Notes under the pieces: model-generated
The model's database searches: none
The model's input: the letters and a program-made list of their open reading frames with translations, nothing else
Told to the model about the DNA's origin: nothing
Made by a program: the position numbers and the translations under genes
In this document: piece by piece, positions 39,779 through 48,196 of the stretch
Layout of the letters: each line of letters opens with the position of its first letter
How positions within the stretch are numbered: the stretch's first letter is position 1
Source of the DNA: Iamia sp963728655
Lineage (GTDB): Bacteria; Actinomycetota; Acidimicrobiia; Acidimicrobiales; Iamiaceae
Length of the DNA: 64,000 bases
Direction of reading: 5' to 3'
Assembly (NCBI GenBank): GCA_963728655.1
Contig: CAVSLD010000001.1
Location: 186,001 to 250,000, forward strand

Positions 39779-41122
39779 TCAGCCGAGGAACTGCTTGGCG
39801 ACCTCGTACCACCCGACGACCGAGAGGTCGAGGGACTCGACGTCGATCCGCTCGTCCACCCCGTGGAACCGCGCCCAGTACTCGGCGGGCGACAGCGACT
39901 CGCTGAGCAGCCCGAAGCCGTAGGTCGTCGTGCCGGCAGGGCGCAGCCAGCTCGCGTCGGTCCACGCCGCGAGCATGGCCGGGACCAGCGTGGCGCCCCG
40001 GTGCGCTCGGTCCGTCACCGATGCCAGGACGTCCCAGAGCGGGGTGTCGACCGGCGACGCGGTCGCGTCCTCGTGGATGATGAAGATGCCGTCGTCAGCG
40101 ACGAGGTCGGACAGGAGGTCGCGGACCTCCTGGGCCATCGCCTCGGCGGAATCACCCAGCGCCGGGCGGAAGTTGACGGCCAGCTCGACCGTCTGCGGGA
40201 TCGTGTTGAGCTTGTCCCCGCCCTGCAGGGTGGTCGGGACGGCCGTGCAGCGCGTGCAGGCGTGGGCGTGGGCCGCCGTCCCCGCAGGGAGCAGGTCGAG
40301 GACCTCGTCGAGGCGGGCCGGATCCACCAGGGCGGCGGCGAGGTCGGCGTCGAAGCCCTGCGCCTCGACCCAGTGGCGCCACGGGTCGGAGATGCGGACC
40401 TGGGGCCGCCACTCGTCGAGGCGGCGGACGGCCTCGGCGGCCTTCAGGAGCGGGTTGTCGGCTCCGTGGGGGAGCGAGGCGTGGGATTGCCGGCCCTGGA
40501 AGGCGAGGTACACGCCGCCCATGCCCTTGTCGCTGACGGAGGCGTCCACGAGGAGCGCGTCCGGTGTCCGCCGGGCGGCGCCGCCGACCTCGGTCAGTGC
40601 GTAGTCGGTGCGGACCAGGTCGTGATCGCTCTCGATCACCTGCTTCGCACCCTGGTAGCCACCGTTCTCCTCGTCCGGGACCGCCCAGAACACGAGGTCG
40701 CCCCGGGGTCGGAACCCCTCGTCGGCGAGGCGGCGGACGGTGAGGGCCATCGCTGCGGTCTGGTTCAGCATGTCGACCGCACCCCGGCCCCACACCTCCC
40801 CGTCGACGACCTCGCCGCCGAAGGGATCCCGCGTCCAACCGTCGGCCTCGTCGGCCGGGACGACGTCGGTGTGGCCGAGGAGGGCGAGGGACGGCGCGGT
40901 CGGGTCGGACCCGGCGATGCGAGCGACCAGCGAGGCGCGACCGTCGATCGCCTCGTGCCAGTCGACGTCGACGCCGGGCCCCTCCACGACGCTGCGCAGG
41001 GTGGACGCGTTGACCGACTCGTTCCCGACCGACGAGATGCCCTCGAACCGGCTCACGCAGCGGTTGCGGATCAACACGCCCAGCAGGTCCGCCACCTGGT
41101 CACCCGAGATCCGGTGAGACAC
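39779..41122 (-). CDS. M20 family metallopeptidase (dipeptidase/deacylase)
   Basis: The 447-residue protein has M20 metal-site blocks: LLGHTDVVPADEADGW (first His and base Asp), GRGAVDML (bridging Asp), VPDEENGG (catalytic Glu pair) and a C-terminal metal His. A lid/dimerisation domain lies in the middle. Family members hydrolyse dipeptides, N-acyl amino acids or succinyl-diaminopimelate; the substrate is not clear. The GTG at 41122 has GGAGGA ten bases upstream. The codon mix is slightly less extreme than neighbours, but not enough to argue for transfer. Confidence 0.9.
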   Translation of the reverse strand: MSHRISGDQVADLLGVLIRNRCVSRFEGISSVGNESVNASTLRSVVEGPGVDVDWHEAIDGRASLVARIAGSDPTAPSLALLGHTDVVPADEADGWTRDPFGGEVVDGEVWGRGAVDMLNQTAAMALTVRRLADEGFRPRGDLVFWAVPDEENGGYQGAKQVIESDHDLVRTDYALTEVGGAARRTPDALLVDASVSDKGMGGVYLAFQGRQSHASLPHGADNPLLKAAEAVRRLDEWRPQVRISDPWRHWVEAQGFDADLAAALVDPARLDEVLDLLPAGTAAHAHACTRCTAVPTTLQGGDKLNTIPQTVELAVNFRPALGDSAEAMAQEVRDLLSDLVADDGIFIIHEDATASPVDTPLWDVLASVTDRAHRGATLVPAMLAAWTDASWLRPAGTTTYGFGLLSESLSPAEYWARFHGVDERIDVESLDLSVVGWYEVAKQFLG

Positions 41123-41158
41123 GGAAGATCCTCCACTGCACCCGACCGTCCAGCACCG

Positions 41159-41164
41159 AACGTA
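41159..41164 (-). promoter_or_regulatory. -10 box TACGTT for the M20 gene
   Basis: On the minus strand TACGTT lies 36 bases before the GTG, leaving a leader with a GGAGGA ribosome site. Confidence 0.4.
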
Positions 41165-41194
41165 GCCACCGGAGAGGAGCCCTGCTCGGCTGGG

Positions 41195-41226
41195 CCGGCG
41201 CGACGGAGGGGGCGCCGTCGCGCCGG
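41195..41226 (-). terminator. Strong hairpin after the small membrane protein gene
   Basis: CCGGCGCGACGG and CCGTCGCGCCGG form a perfect 12-bp stem with an 8-nt loop, 30 bases beyond the stop of the gene at 41255. Confidence 0.65.
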
Positions 41227-41254
41227 CGCCCCCGCGTCCGGTCGCGAGGTCGGA

Positions 41255-41665
41255 CTAGTCGGTGATGGCCGGGACCGGTGCGGCATCGCCGCGCCGCAGG
41301 GTGAGCACGACGGCAGCGACGGTGGCGACCACCATCACGGCGCTGGTGGCCCGGATGAACGGCGGGGCCTCGGCGAAGAGCCCGGGCAGCACCATGAGGG
41401 CGTTGAGGATCAGGGCGGCGGCGTTGAGGCGGAGGGCCTTGCGGTTGCCGGTGTTCCAGGCCAGCACCACGCAGACCACCGACACCATGCCGATGGCGGC
41501 GTTGACGAGCAGCAGCCCGAGGGGCGGGGCCTCCTCGCCCCAGTCGACCCAGGGGAAGAGGAACGGGATGTTGGCCAGGCCGAGGACGGCGGAGATGACG
41601 AGGCCGGTGCGCACCCCCGTGGAGGGGGTGGTGCCGGCCTCGGCGGTGATGGACATGGTGGACAT
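41255..41665 (-). CDS. Small four-helix membrane protein
   Basis: The 136-residue protein has four predicted membrane helices: TGLVISAVLGLANIPFLFPW, LGLLLVNAAIGMVSVVCVVL, LNAAALILNALMVLPGLF and ATSAVMVVATVAAVVLTL. No family is recognised. A GAAGGGAG site precedes the ATG. It is divergent from the response-regulator gene, and the shared 150-nt region contains several TTCC/GGAA inverted repeats, so it may be a target of that regulator; this is inference. Confidence 0.75.
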   Translation of the reverse strand: MSTMSITAEAGTTPSTGVRTGLVISAVLGLANIPFLFPWVDWGEEAPPLGLLLVNAAIGMVSVVCVVLAWNTGNRKALRLNAAALILNALMVLPGLFAEAPPFIRATSAVMVVATVAAVVLTLRRGDAAPVPAITD

Positions 41666-41709
41666 GGTGGCTCCCTTCGAGGTACCGCCGCAGCGTCCCG
41701 TGGTCGGCG

Positions 41710-41770
41710 TTCCCCCGACCAGAGGGGAAGCACCCGACGTCCTTCCCCTTCCTGGGAAGCGGATCAGGAA
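41710..41770. promoter_or_regulatory. Cluster of TTCC/GGAA inverted repeats
   Basis: TTCCCC(8 nt)GGGGAA at 41710-41729, TTCCC(6 nt)GGGAA at 41743-41758 and TTCCTG(10 nt)CAGGAA at 41749-41770 lie in the divergent intergenic region, as expected for operator sites. Confidence 0.45.
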
Positions 41771-41802
41771 GTTCCTCCCGGGTCGCCGGTCCGCGACGGA
41801 GC

Positions 41803-41808
41803 GATGAT
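41803..41808 (+). promoter_or_regulatory. -10-like GATGAT for the response-regulator gene
   Basis: GATGAT ends six bases before ATG 41815. Confidence 0.4.
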
Positions 41809-41814
41809 GGGGGC

Positions 41815-42477
41815 ATGACCGAGGCGCCGATCCGCATCGTGGTCGCCGACGACCACCCCGTGGTCCGGGGCGGCCTGGTGGCCGTGCTGCGCACCACCGC
41901 CGGCCTCGAGGTGGTGGGCGAGGCGGCCGACGGCGACGAGGCCGTGCGCGCCGCCCTGGAGCACCGCCCCGACGTGGTGCTCATGGACATCCGCATGCCC
42001 GGCATGGACGGCATCGAGGCCACTCGGCGCATCCGCGAGCGGGCGCCCGAGTGCCGCGTGCTGGTGCTCACCATGTACGACGACGACGCGACCGTCTTCA
42101 CCGCCATGCAGGCCGGGGCCCAGGGGTACCTGCTCAAGGAGTCCGAGCAGACCGACATCGTGCGCGGCGTGCAGGCCGTGGTCGCGGGCGAGGCGATCCT
42201 CGGGCCACGGGTGGCGGCCCGCATCCTCGGCTACTTCGCCGACCCGCCCCGGCCGGTCTCCGCCGAGTACCCGTTCCCGGAGCTGACCGACCGGGAGCGC
42301 CTGGTCCTCGACCTGCTGGCCCAGGGCCGCCGCACGGCCGACATCGCGTCCGAGCTCTTCCTGTCGCCCAAGACGGTCAGCAACCACCTCACCGCCATCT
42401 TCGCCAAGCTCCAGGTGGCAGGACGGGGCGAGGCCATCGTGCGGGCCCGCGAGCACGGCCTGGGCTCCTCGCCGTGA
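41815..42477 (+). CDS. NarL/LuxR-type response regulator
   Basis: The 220-residue regulator has a receiver domain (acidic DD at 12-13, phospho-acceptor Asp58 in VLMDIRMPG, Thr in LVLTMYD and Lys in YLLKES) and a C-terminal LuxR helix-turn-helix (LTDRERLVLDLLAQGRRTAD, LFLSPKTVSNHL). Its stop overlaps the GTG of the kinase gene (GTGA), so the two form a two-component pair. The inverted repeats upstream are candidate binding sites. Confidence 0.93.
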   Translation: MTEAPIRIVVADDHPVVRGGLVAVLRTTAGLEVVGEAADGDEAVRAALEHRPDVVLMDIRMPGMDGIEATRRIRERAPECRVLVLTMYDDDATVFTAMQAGAQGYLLKESEQTDIVRGVQAVVAGEAILGPRVAARILGYFADPPRPVSAEYPFPELTDRERLVLDLLAQGRRTADIASELFLSPKTVSNHLTAIFAKLQVAGRGEAIVRAREHGLGSSP

Positions 42478-44252
42478 GCGACCTGGCCGTCGGGCTGGCG
42501 GCGGTGGTGCCGACGATCTCCCTGGGGACCAGCGGTGTGGTCCTGGCCCGCACGAGGAGCCGGACCAGCGGACGGCTGCTCGTCGTCGGTGCCGTGGGCA
42601 TCCTCGTCGCCCTGGCCCTGCGCGCCGCCGGGGCGGACCACGCGTCCGACGTCGTGGTCGCAGGGGCCCTCGGTCTCCCGATCGCCATGGCGGTGCTCGC
42701 CTACCCCCGGGCCAGCCTCACCCACGCCGTCGACCTCTGTGCCTGGGTGGTCGTCGCCGGCGCCGGGGTGCTCGAGGCGGCCACCGCGCTGAACGAGGAG
42801 ACCCTGACCCTCGGTGTCGTCACCCTGCTCGCCCTCATCGGGCACAGCTGGTGGGTGGCCGACACCGGCGCCGAGGCGGATCGCCAGGCCATCCTGTGGC
42901 TGGCCCTCGCCACCGGCACCACCGGGCTGCTCCTGGGCATCCTCGGGATGGTGCTCGGCGCGCCCGGCGTCGCCGTGGGGCTCCTGCCCGTCGCCGCAGT
43001 GGGCCCGGCCATGGTGGTCGGCGTGCGGCGGCCCGACGTCGCCGACGTGCGGTCGCTGGTGGTGGAGGTGGTGGTGGTCGGGGTGGTCGGGCTGACCTAC
43101 GTGTCGGCCTTCCTCGGCGTCCTGGGGGGGGCCGGCATGGTCGGGTGGGACGAGCCCTCGGAGGTCACCTTCGCGCTGATCGGGGGGGCGCTGGCGCTGG
43201 GCGTCCACCCCCTCCGGGTGGTGCTGCGAGGCCTGGTCGACGAGCTGCTCTTCGGCGACCGGCCCGACCCGCTGACCGCGGCGACGGCCGTGGCCGACCG
43301 CATCGGCGACGACCCCGTGCTGGCCCTGCGCGCCATCCGGGAGGCCCTGGTGCTCCCCTACGCCAGCGTCTCGGCCGACGGGGTGGAGCTGGCCCGCTCC
43401 GGCACCGCGGTCACCGACGTGCGCCGGTTCCCCCTGTCGCTCGGCGGCAGCTCGGCGGGGGAGCTGGTGGTCGGCCTGCGCCCTGGGGACCTGACCCTCC
43501 CGGCCGGGGACGCCCAGGTGCTCCAGATCGTGGGCCCCCTGCTGGCCCAGACGTTGCGGTCCAGCGCCCTGACCGAGGAGCTCAAGGCCTCCCGGGGCAC
43601 GGCCATCGCGGCCATCGAGGAGGAGCGGCGGCGGCTTCGGCGCGACCTCCACGACGGGCTGGGACCGACCCTGTCGGGCATCGCCCTCACCGCCGACGCG
43701 GCCCGGAACTCGATCGACGGCGACCCAGAGGGGGCCGATGCCCTCCTCGCCGGGCTGCGCGCCGATGCGGCCACCGCCGTCGGCGAGATCCGTCGCCTCG
43801 TCTACGGCATGCGCCCTCCCGCGCTGGACGAGCTGGGCCTCGTCCCCGCCCTCCGCCAGCAGGTGGCCTCGGTCCGCTCGGCCGCAGGGACCCCGGTGCA
43901 GGTCACGGTGGACGCCGACGATCTCCCGTCGCTCCCGGCCGCGGTCGAGGTGGCCGCCTACCGCATCGCCACCGAGGCGGTGACCAACGCAGCCCGTCAC
44001 AGCGGGACCGATCGGGCCTGGGTGCGGATCGGGCGCGACGCCGACCTCCTCCAGGTCTGCGTCCGCGACGCCGGGACCGCAGGGGAGACGTGGGTCCCGG
44101 GTGTGGGCCTGGCCTCGATGCGCGAGCGGGCGGCCGAGGTCGGGGGGACGTTGCAGGTCTCGACCGACCGTTCCGGTTCGACGGTGCGCGCCGTGCTGCC
44201 CTTCGCTGAGCCGGCCGACGTCCCGGTGCGCCGTCGGCCGGCGCGCCGATGA
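42474..44252 (+). CDS. Sensor histidine kinase (HisKA_3 type)
   Basis: The 592-residue kinase has about ten N-terminal membrane helices (1-270) with no obvious extracellular domain. A GAF-like region follows (about 285-360), then the HisKA_3 dimerisation domain (EEERRRLRRDLHDGLGPTL; His near 393) and an HATPase domain (YRIATEAVTNAARHSG N-box, GVGLASMRERAAEVGG G-box). It phosphorylates the regulator encoded just upstream. The membrane-embedded sensor suggests an envelope or membrane signal. It is followed after 13 nt by the HD-GYP/LuxR gene. Confidence 0.92.
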   Translation: MSDLAVGLAAVVPTISLGTSGVVLARTRSRTSGRLLVVGAVGILVALALRAAGADHASDVVVAGALGLPIAMAVLAYPRASLTHAVDLCAWVVVAGAGVLEAATALNEETLTLGVVTLLALIGHSWWVADTGAEADRQAILWLALATGTTGLLLGILGMVLGAPGVAVGLLPVAAVGPAMVVGVRRPDVADVRSLVVEVVVVGVVGLTYVSAFLGVLGGAGMVGWDEPSEVTFALIGGALALGVHPLRVVLRGLVDELLFGDRPDPLTAATAVADRIGDDPVLALRAIREALVLPYASVSADGVELARSGTAVTDVRRFPLSLGGSSAGELVVGLRPGDLTLPAGDAQVLQIVGPLLAQTLRSSALTEELKASRGTAIAAIEEERRRLRRDLHDGLGPTLSGIALTADAARNSIDGDPEGADALLAGLRADAATAVGEIRRLVYGMRPPALDELGLVPALRQQVASVRSAAGTPVQVTVDADDLPSLPAAVEVAAYRIATEAVTNAARHSGTDRAWVRIGRDADLLQVCVRDAGTAGETWVPGVGLASMRERAAEVGGTLQVSTDRSGSTVRAVLPFAEPADVPVRRRPARR

Positions 44253-44265
44253 CCTCGGCGAGCGG

Positions 44266-45846
44266 ATGGGGGAGGATGTCGGGGTGGATCCTCCCCCGAC
44301 GATCCCGAGCCTGGCGGAGCTCGTGTCGACGCTGTCGATCGCGTCGGACCTGGGGATGGGTCGCCCGGTCGAGCGGGCACTGCGCCAGACGGTGATCGCC
44401 ATGCGCCTGGCGGATGCCGCCGGGGTGGCGCCCGAGACCCGGGTCAGCACGTACTACACGTCCCTGCTCACGTGGGTGGGCTGCGCCACCGACACCAGCG
44501 ACCTCGTCGCCCTGTTCGGTGACGAGGGGGAGCTCTTCGCCGACACCCATGAGGGCGACCTGACCCCGATGGCGATGGGGATCTTCATGGCCCGCCACCT
44601 CGGGCGGGGAGGGCCGGCGGTGCGGCGGGTCGGTCTGGTCGGACGGTTCCTGGCCTCGGGGGGACGGTCGGTGCAGGCGGTGATGGAGGACCACTGCGTG
44701 GCCGCCGGCGACCTGGCCGACCGGCTCGGGCTGGGCGATGCGGTGCGTCGGCCGCTGCTGCAGGCCTTCGAGAGGTGGGACGGCAAGGGCACCCCCGGCC
44801 GCGTGGGCCACGACGACGTCGCCGTGGCGACCCGCCTCGTCCACCTCGCCGACAACGTCGAGGCCTTCGACGCCCTCGGCGGACCGGACGCGGCCGTCGC
44901 CGTGGCCCGTGAGCGCCGGGGCACGCAGTTCGACCCCGCACTGGTCGACACCTTCTGCGACCACGCCCGCGAGATCCTCGCCGACCTCGGCGACCTCTCG
45001 GCGTGGGAGGAGGTGATCGCGCTCGACCCGACGCTCGGGGCGCCCATGGACGAGGGGCTCTTCGAGGACGCCCTGGCCGCCTTCGGCGACTTCGCCGACC
45101 TGAAGGACCCCACCCGCACGGGTCACAGCCGCGCCGTGGCCGCCCTCGCCGGTGGCGCCGCGTCGTTCCTCGGGCTGCCGCGCCCGGAGGTGACCACCAT
45201 CCGCCGGGCCGGGTGGGTGCACGACGTGGGGGTGATCGGCGTCTCGAGCACCGTCTGGACCGAGCCCGGGCGCTGGTCGTTCGGCCAGCGCGAGCGGGCG
45301 CGGACCCACCCCTACCTGACCGAGCGGATGCTGGCCCGCTCGCCCTCGCTGCGGCGCATCGGCCAGTGCGCGGCGCTGCACCACGAGCGCCTCGACGGCT
45401 CCGGCTACCCCAAGGGCCTCGCGGCCGACGCGCTCCCGATCAGCGCCCGGCTCCTCGCCGCGGCCGACGTGTACGAGGCGCTGGGCCGGCCCCGGCCCCA
45501 CCGTCCCGCCGTCGAGGCCGCCGAGGCCGAACGGGTGCTGCGGGCCGAGGTGGCGGCCGGTCGCATCGACGGCGACGCGGCCAGCGCGGTGCTCGTGGCC
45601 GCGGGTCGCCGGGTCCGTCGGCGCGCCGGCCTGCCCGGCGGCCTCACCCCGCGCGAGCTCGGGGTGGTGGTGGAGCTGGCCCGGGGCCGATCGAACCCCG
45701 AGATCGCCGAGGCCCTCGGGATCTCGCGGCGGACGGTGACGTCGCACCTCGAGCACGTGTACGTGAAGCTCGGGGTGTCGAGCCGCACCGAGGCCGCCCT
45801 CTTCGCCATGCGCCACGGCCTGGTCGAGGGCATCGTCGACGACTGA
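44266..45846 (+). CDS. Tandem HD-GYP (first degenerate) with LuxR helix-turn-helix
   Basis: The 526-residue protein has two HD-GYP-like modules and a LuxR DNA-binding domain. In the first (about 25-240) the HD motif is replaced (LLTWVGC) and the HHExxDGxGYP motif reads FERWDGKGTP, so it is probably a regulatory copy. The second (about 265-430) keeps WVHDVGVIGV (H319, D320), HHERLDGSGYP and AAADVYEAL. The HTH (LTPRELGVVVELARGRSNPE, then LGISRRTVTSHLEHVYVKLG) ends the protein. A link between cyclic-nucleotide turnover and transcription is inferred. GTG 44284 has a better ribosome site (GGGGGAGG) and may be the true start. Confidence 0.85.
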   Translation: MGEDVGVDPPPTIPSLAELVSTLSIASDLGMGRPVERALRQTVIAMRLADAAGVAPETRVSTYYTSLLTWVGCATDTSDLVALFGDEGELFADTHEGDLTPMAMGIFMARHLGRGGPAVRRVGLVGRFLASGGRSVQAVMEDHCVAAGDLADRLGLGDAVRRPLLQAFERWDGKGTPGRVGHDDVAVATRLVHLADNVEAFDALGGPDAAVAVARERRGTQFDPALVDTFCDHAREILADLGDLSAWEEVIALDPTLGAPMDEGLFEDALAAFGDFADLKDPTRTGHSRAVAALAGGAASFLGLPRPEVTTIRRAGWVHDVGVIGVSSTVWTEPGRWSFGQRERARTHPYLTERMLARSPSLRRIGQCAALHHERLDGSGYPKGLAADALPISARLLAAADVYEALGRPRPHRPAVEAAEAERVLRAEVAAGRIDGDAASAVLVAAGRRVRRRAGLPGGLTPRELGVVVELARGRSNPEIAEALGISRRTVTSHLEHVYVKLGVSSRTEAALFAMRHGLVEGIVDD

Positions 45847-45920
45847 CGGAGCGAGGTCGGGCAGAAACGTCGGTCAGGTGACCGATCCGCCGCCGTGGGG
45901 ACCGTCGTACAACGGGGTCC

Positions 45921-46346
45921 ATGACCTCCACCACCCCGTCCGTGACCATCCCCCCGGCCGAGGAGTCGCCGAGCCTGGCCGTCGCCGGCCGGTTCGTCGA
46001 CGGCCTCGGCGCCCGCGACTTCGACGCCGTGGTCGCCACGCTGACCGACGACGTGCGCTTCCGCGCCCTGCTGCCGGGCCGGGTGCTCGACCTGCACGAC
46101 CGCGACGCGGTGCGAGCGACCTTCGAGACCTGGTTCGGCGGTGCGGAGCGGTGGGACCTGGTCGAGGCCGTCGTCGGCGACGTGGGCGGGCGTCTGCACC
46201 TGCGCTGGCGCCTGAGCGTGACCCACCCCCGGGTCGGACCGGGCGACCTGCTCGTCGAGCAGCAGGTCTACGCCGATGCCGGACCCGACGGCCGCCTGTC
46301 CGACGTCGCCCTGCTGTGCACGGGGTTCCGGCCCCAGTCGCCATGA
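45921..46346 (+). CDS. NTF2-like / SnoaL-type protein
   Basis: The 141-residue protein has the cone-shaped NTF2 fold pattern (VAGRFVDGLGARDFDAVVATLTDDVRFRAL at its start, LVEQQVYADAGPDGRLSDVA later). Such proteins act as small cyclases, isomerases or ligand binders. The ATG at 45921 is followed by a Pro/Thr-rich start. The stop overlaps the ATG of the P450 gene (ATGA), the first of several tight overlaps that define an operon. Confidence 0.8.
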   Translation: MTSTTPSVTIPPAEESPSLAVAGRFVDGLGARDFDAVVATLTDDVRFRALLPGRVLDLHDRDAVRATFETWFGGAERWDLVEAVVGDVGGRLHLRWRLSVTHPRVGPGDLLVEQQVYADAGPDGRLSDVALLCTGFRPQSP

Positions 46347-47617
46347 CCGCCGTGCCGTGGGGGGCATGGGGCGACGCCGTGCGGGACGACCCGTTCCCGA
46401 CCTTCGCCGCCGCCCGGCGGCGCTGCCCCGTGCAGCACGTCCGGCTCCCGGACGGCGCCGCCGCCTGGGTCGTGCTGGGCCACGACGCAGCCCGCCGGGC
46501 GCTGGCCGACGGCCGCCTGTCCAAGGACATGGTCGCCGCCCTCGACGAGGATCCCGACGTGGCCTCGGAGGGGCTGCCCGGGCCGCGGTTCGCCCGGCAC
46601 ATGCTGGCGATGGATGGCGATGACCACCGTCGGGTGCGCGAGCTGGTCGCGGCTGCGTTCCGACCGTCACGGGTCGCAGCCCTGCGGCCGGCGCTCGAGC
46701 GCCACGCCGACGACCTGCTCGACGACCTGGCGGCGGAGGGGCCCGACACCGTGGTCGACCTGCGCGCCGGCTTCGCCCACGCCCTGCCCTTCGCCGTGAT
46801 CGGCGAGCTCCTCGGCGTGCGCGGCGCGCACCGCGACGCCCTCCAGGAGGCGTTCGCCACCCTCCTGCAGCCCTGGCCGTGGCCTCCCCCGCCGGAGGCG
46901 GTGGCGGCATCCGACGTGGTCACCGGGACCCTGCAGGCGTTGGTGGCCGAGGCCGAACCCGATGCCGACGGCGACGTCGTCTCGGTCCTGGTGGACGCCG
47001 TGCGCCGAGGCCGGGCGTCGGAGACCGAGGCGCTCTCCTCGTTGTTCCAGCTCGTGGTCGCCGGCCACGACACGACCAGCAGCCTCATCGGCAACGGCGT
47101 GGTCGCCCTGCTCGACCACCCGGACCAGTGGCGCCTGCTGCGGGACCGTCCCGAGCTGCTGGCCACCGGTGCCGTCGAGGAGCTCCTCCGGTTCACCGCC
47201 GCCGTCCCCCACGCCACCTTCCGGGTGGCGACCGAGGCGGTGACGCTGGACGGCGTGTGCATGCCGGCCGGGCACCAGGTGCTGGTGAGCCTGGGCGCCG
47301 CCAACCGCGACCCGTCGTTCGTCGACGCTCCCGACCGGCTCGACCTGGCCCGGCGCCCCGTCCGGCACCTGGCCTTCGGCCACGGCCCCCACCACTGCCT
47401 CGGCGCGCCCCTCGCCCGCCTCGAGGCCGAGGTGGCCTTCGGGCGACTCGCGACCCGCTTCCCGGGCCTCCGACTGGCCGTGCCCCGCGACGAGCTGGCC
47501 TGGTCCCACGGCGACGGCCTGGTGCTGCGGGGCCTCGCCACCCTCCCCGTCGTCCTCGGCCCCGACGCACCTCCCCGAGCCCACCGACAGACCCCCTCCC
47601 GACAGGAGCACCCATGA
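46343..47617 (+). CDS. Cytochrome P450
   Basis: The 424-residue P450 has the I-helix oxygen-binding AGHDTTSS (near 240), the K-helix ELLRF (EELLRFTAAVPH) and the heme ligand Cys352 in FGHGPHHCLGAPLAR. It is a soluble actinobacterial class I enzyme needing a ferredoxin/reductase, neither of which is adjacent. Substrate unknown. Both ends overlap neighbours by ATGA (NTF2-like upstream, OsmC downstream), so the proteins are probably made in fixed proportion. Confidence 0.94.
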   Translation: MTAVPWGAWGDAVRDDPFPTFAAARRRCPVQHVRLPDGAAAWVVLGHDAARRALADGRLSKDMVAALDEDPDVASEGLPGPRFARHMLAMDGDDHRRVRELVAAAFRPSRVAALRPALERHADDLLDDLAAEGPDTVVDLRAGFAHALPFAVIGELLGVRGAHRDALQEAFATLLQPWPWPPPPEAVAASDVVTGTLQALVAEAEPDADGDVVSVLVDAVRRGRASETEALSSLFQLVVAGHDTTSSLIGNGVVALLDHPDQWRLLRDRPELLATGAVEELLRFTAAVPHATFRVATEAVTLDGVCMPAGHQVLVSLGAANRDPSFVDAPDRLDLARRPVRHLAFGHGPHHCLGAPLARLEAEVAFGRLATRFPGLRLAVPRDELAWSHGDGLVLRGLATLPVVLGPDAPPRAHRQTPSRQEHP

Positions 47618-48192
47618 GCACCACCACGCCCACCCCCACCACCGACCGACCCATCGACAACGGCGTCGACGTCGCCGCCCTCCTCGGCGCCCGCGACGCC
47701 CTGGCCGAGGCCCCCACCGCCGCGGAGTTCGTCTGGACCGCGACCTGCACGTGGCAGCACGGGACCCACAGCCGCTCCGTCGTCGACGGCTTCACCGGCC
47801 TCGGCGCCGAGCAGCGCCACACCAGCACCTACACCTTCGACGTGGACCACCCCGAGTGCTTCGCCTCGGCCGACAACGGCGCCACACCCGTCGAGCTCGT
47901 CCTCGTCGCCCTGGCCGGCTGCCTCACCGCCGGTGTCGCCTCGGTCGCCCAGCACCGCGGGATCCAGCTGCGGTCGGTCACCGCGACCGTCGACGGCGAG
48001 ATGAACGTGCTCGGCATCCTCGGCGGGGACCCCGACGTCCGCAACGGCTTCGACCGGCTCTCGGCCCGGTTCGCGATCGACGCCGACGCCACCCGCGAGG
48101 ACCTCGAGGCGGTGCTGGCCCAGTCCCAGCGCCGCTCGGCCGTGTTCGACGTGGTGACGAACCCGACCGACGTGCGGGTCGAGCTGGCCTGA
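47614..48192 (+). CDS. OsmC family protein
   Basis: The 192-residue protein has OsmC-fold features: HPECFASADNGATPVELVLV and ALAGCLTAGVASVAQHRGI, each carrying one of the two peroxidatic-type Cys, then a beta-strand region with DVRNGFDRLSARFAID. OsmC/Ohr proteins reduce organic hydroperoxides, though this subgroup has a longer N-terminus. It could protect against by-products of the P450 step. Start overlaps the P450 stop; the monooxygenase gene begins 4 nt after its stop. Confidence 0.85.
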   Translation: MSTTTPTPTTDRPIDNGVDVAALLGARDALAEAPTAAEFVWTATCTWQHGTHSRSVVDGFTGLGAEQRHTSTYTFDVDHPECFASADNGATPVELVLVALAGCLTAGVASVAQHRGIQLRSVTATVDGEMNVLGILGGDPDVRNGFDRLSARFAIDADATREDLEAVLAQSQRRSAVFDVVTNPTDVRVELA

Positions 48193-48196
48193 CGAG

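Noticed and set aside
41815..45846. Phage or island boundary around the two-component and HD-GYP genes
   Set aside because: Composition and codon use match the flanks, and no mobile-element gene is present.
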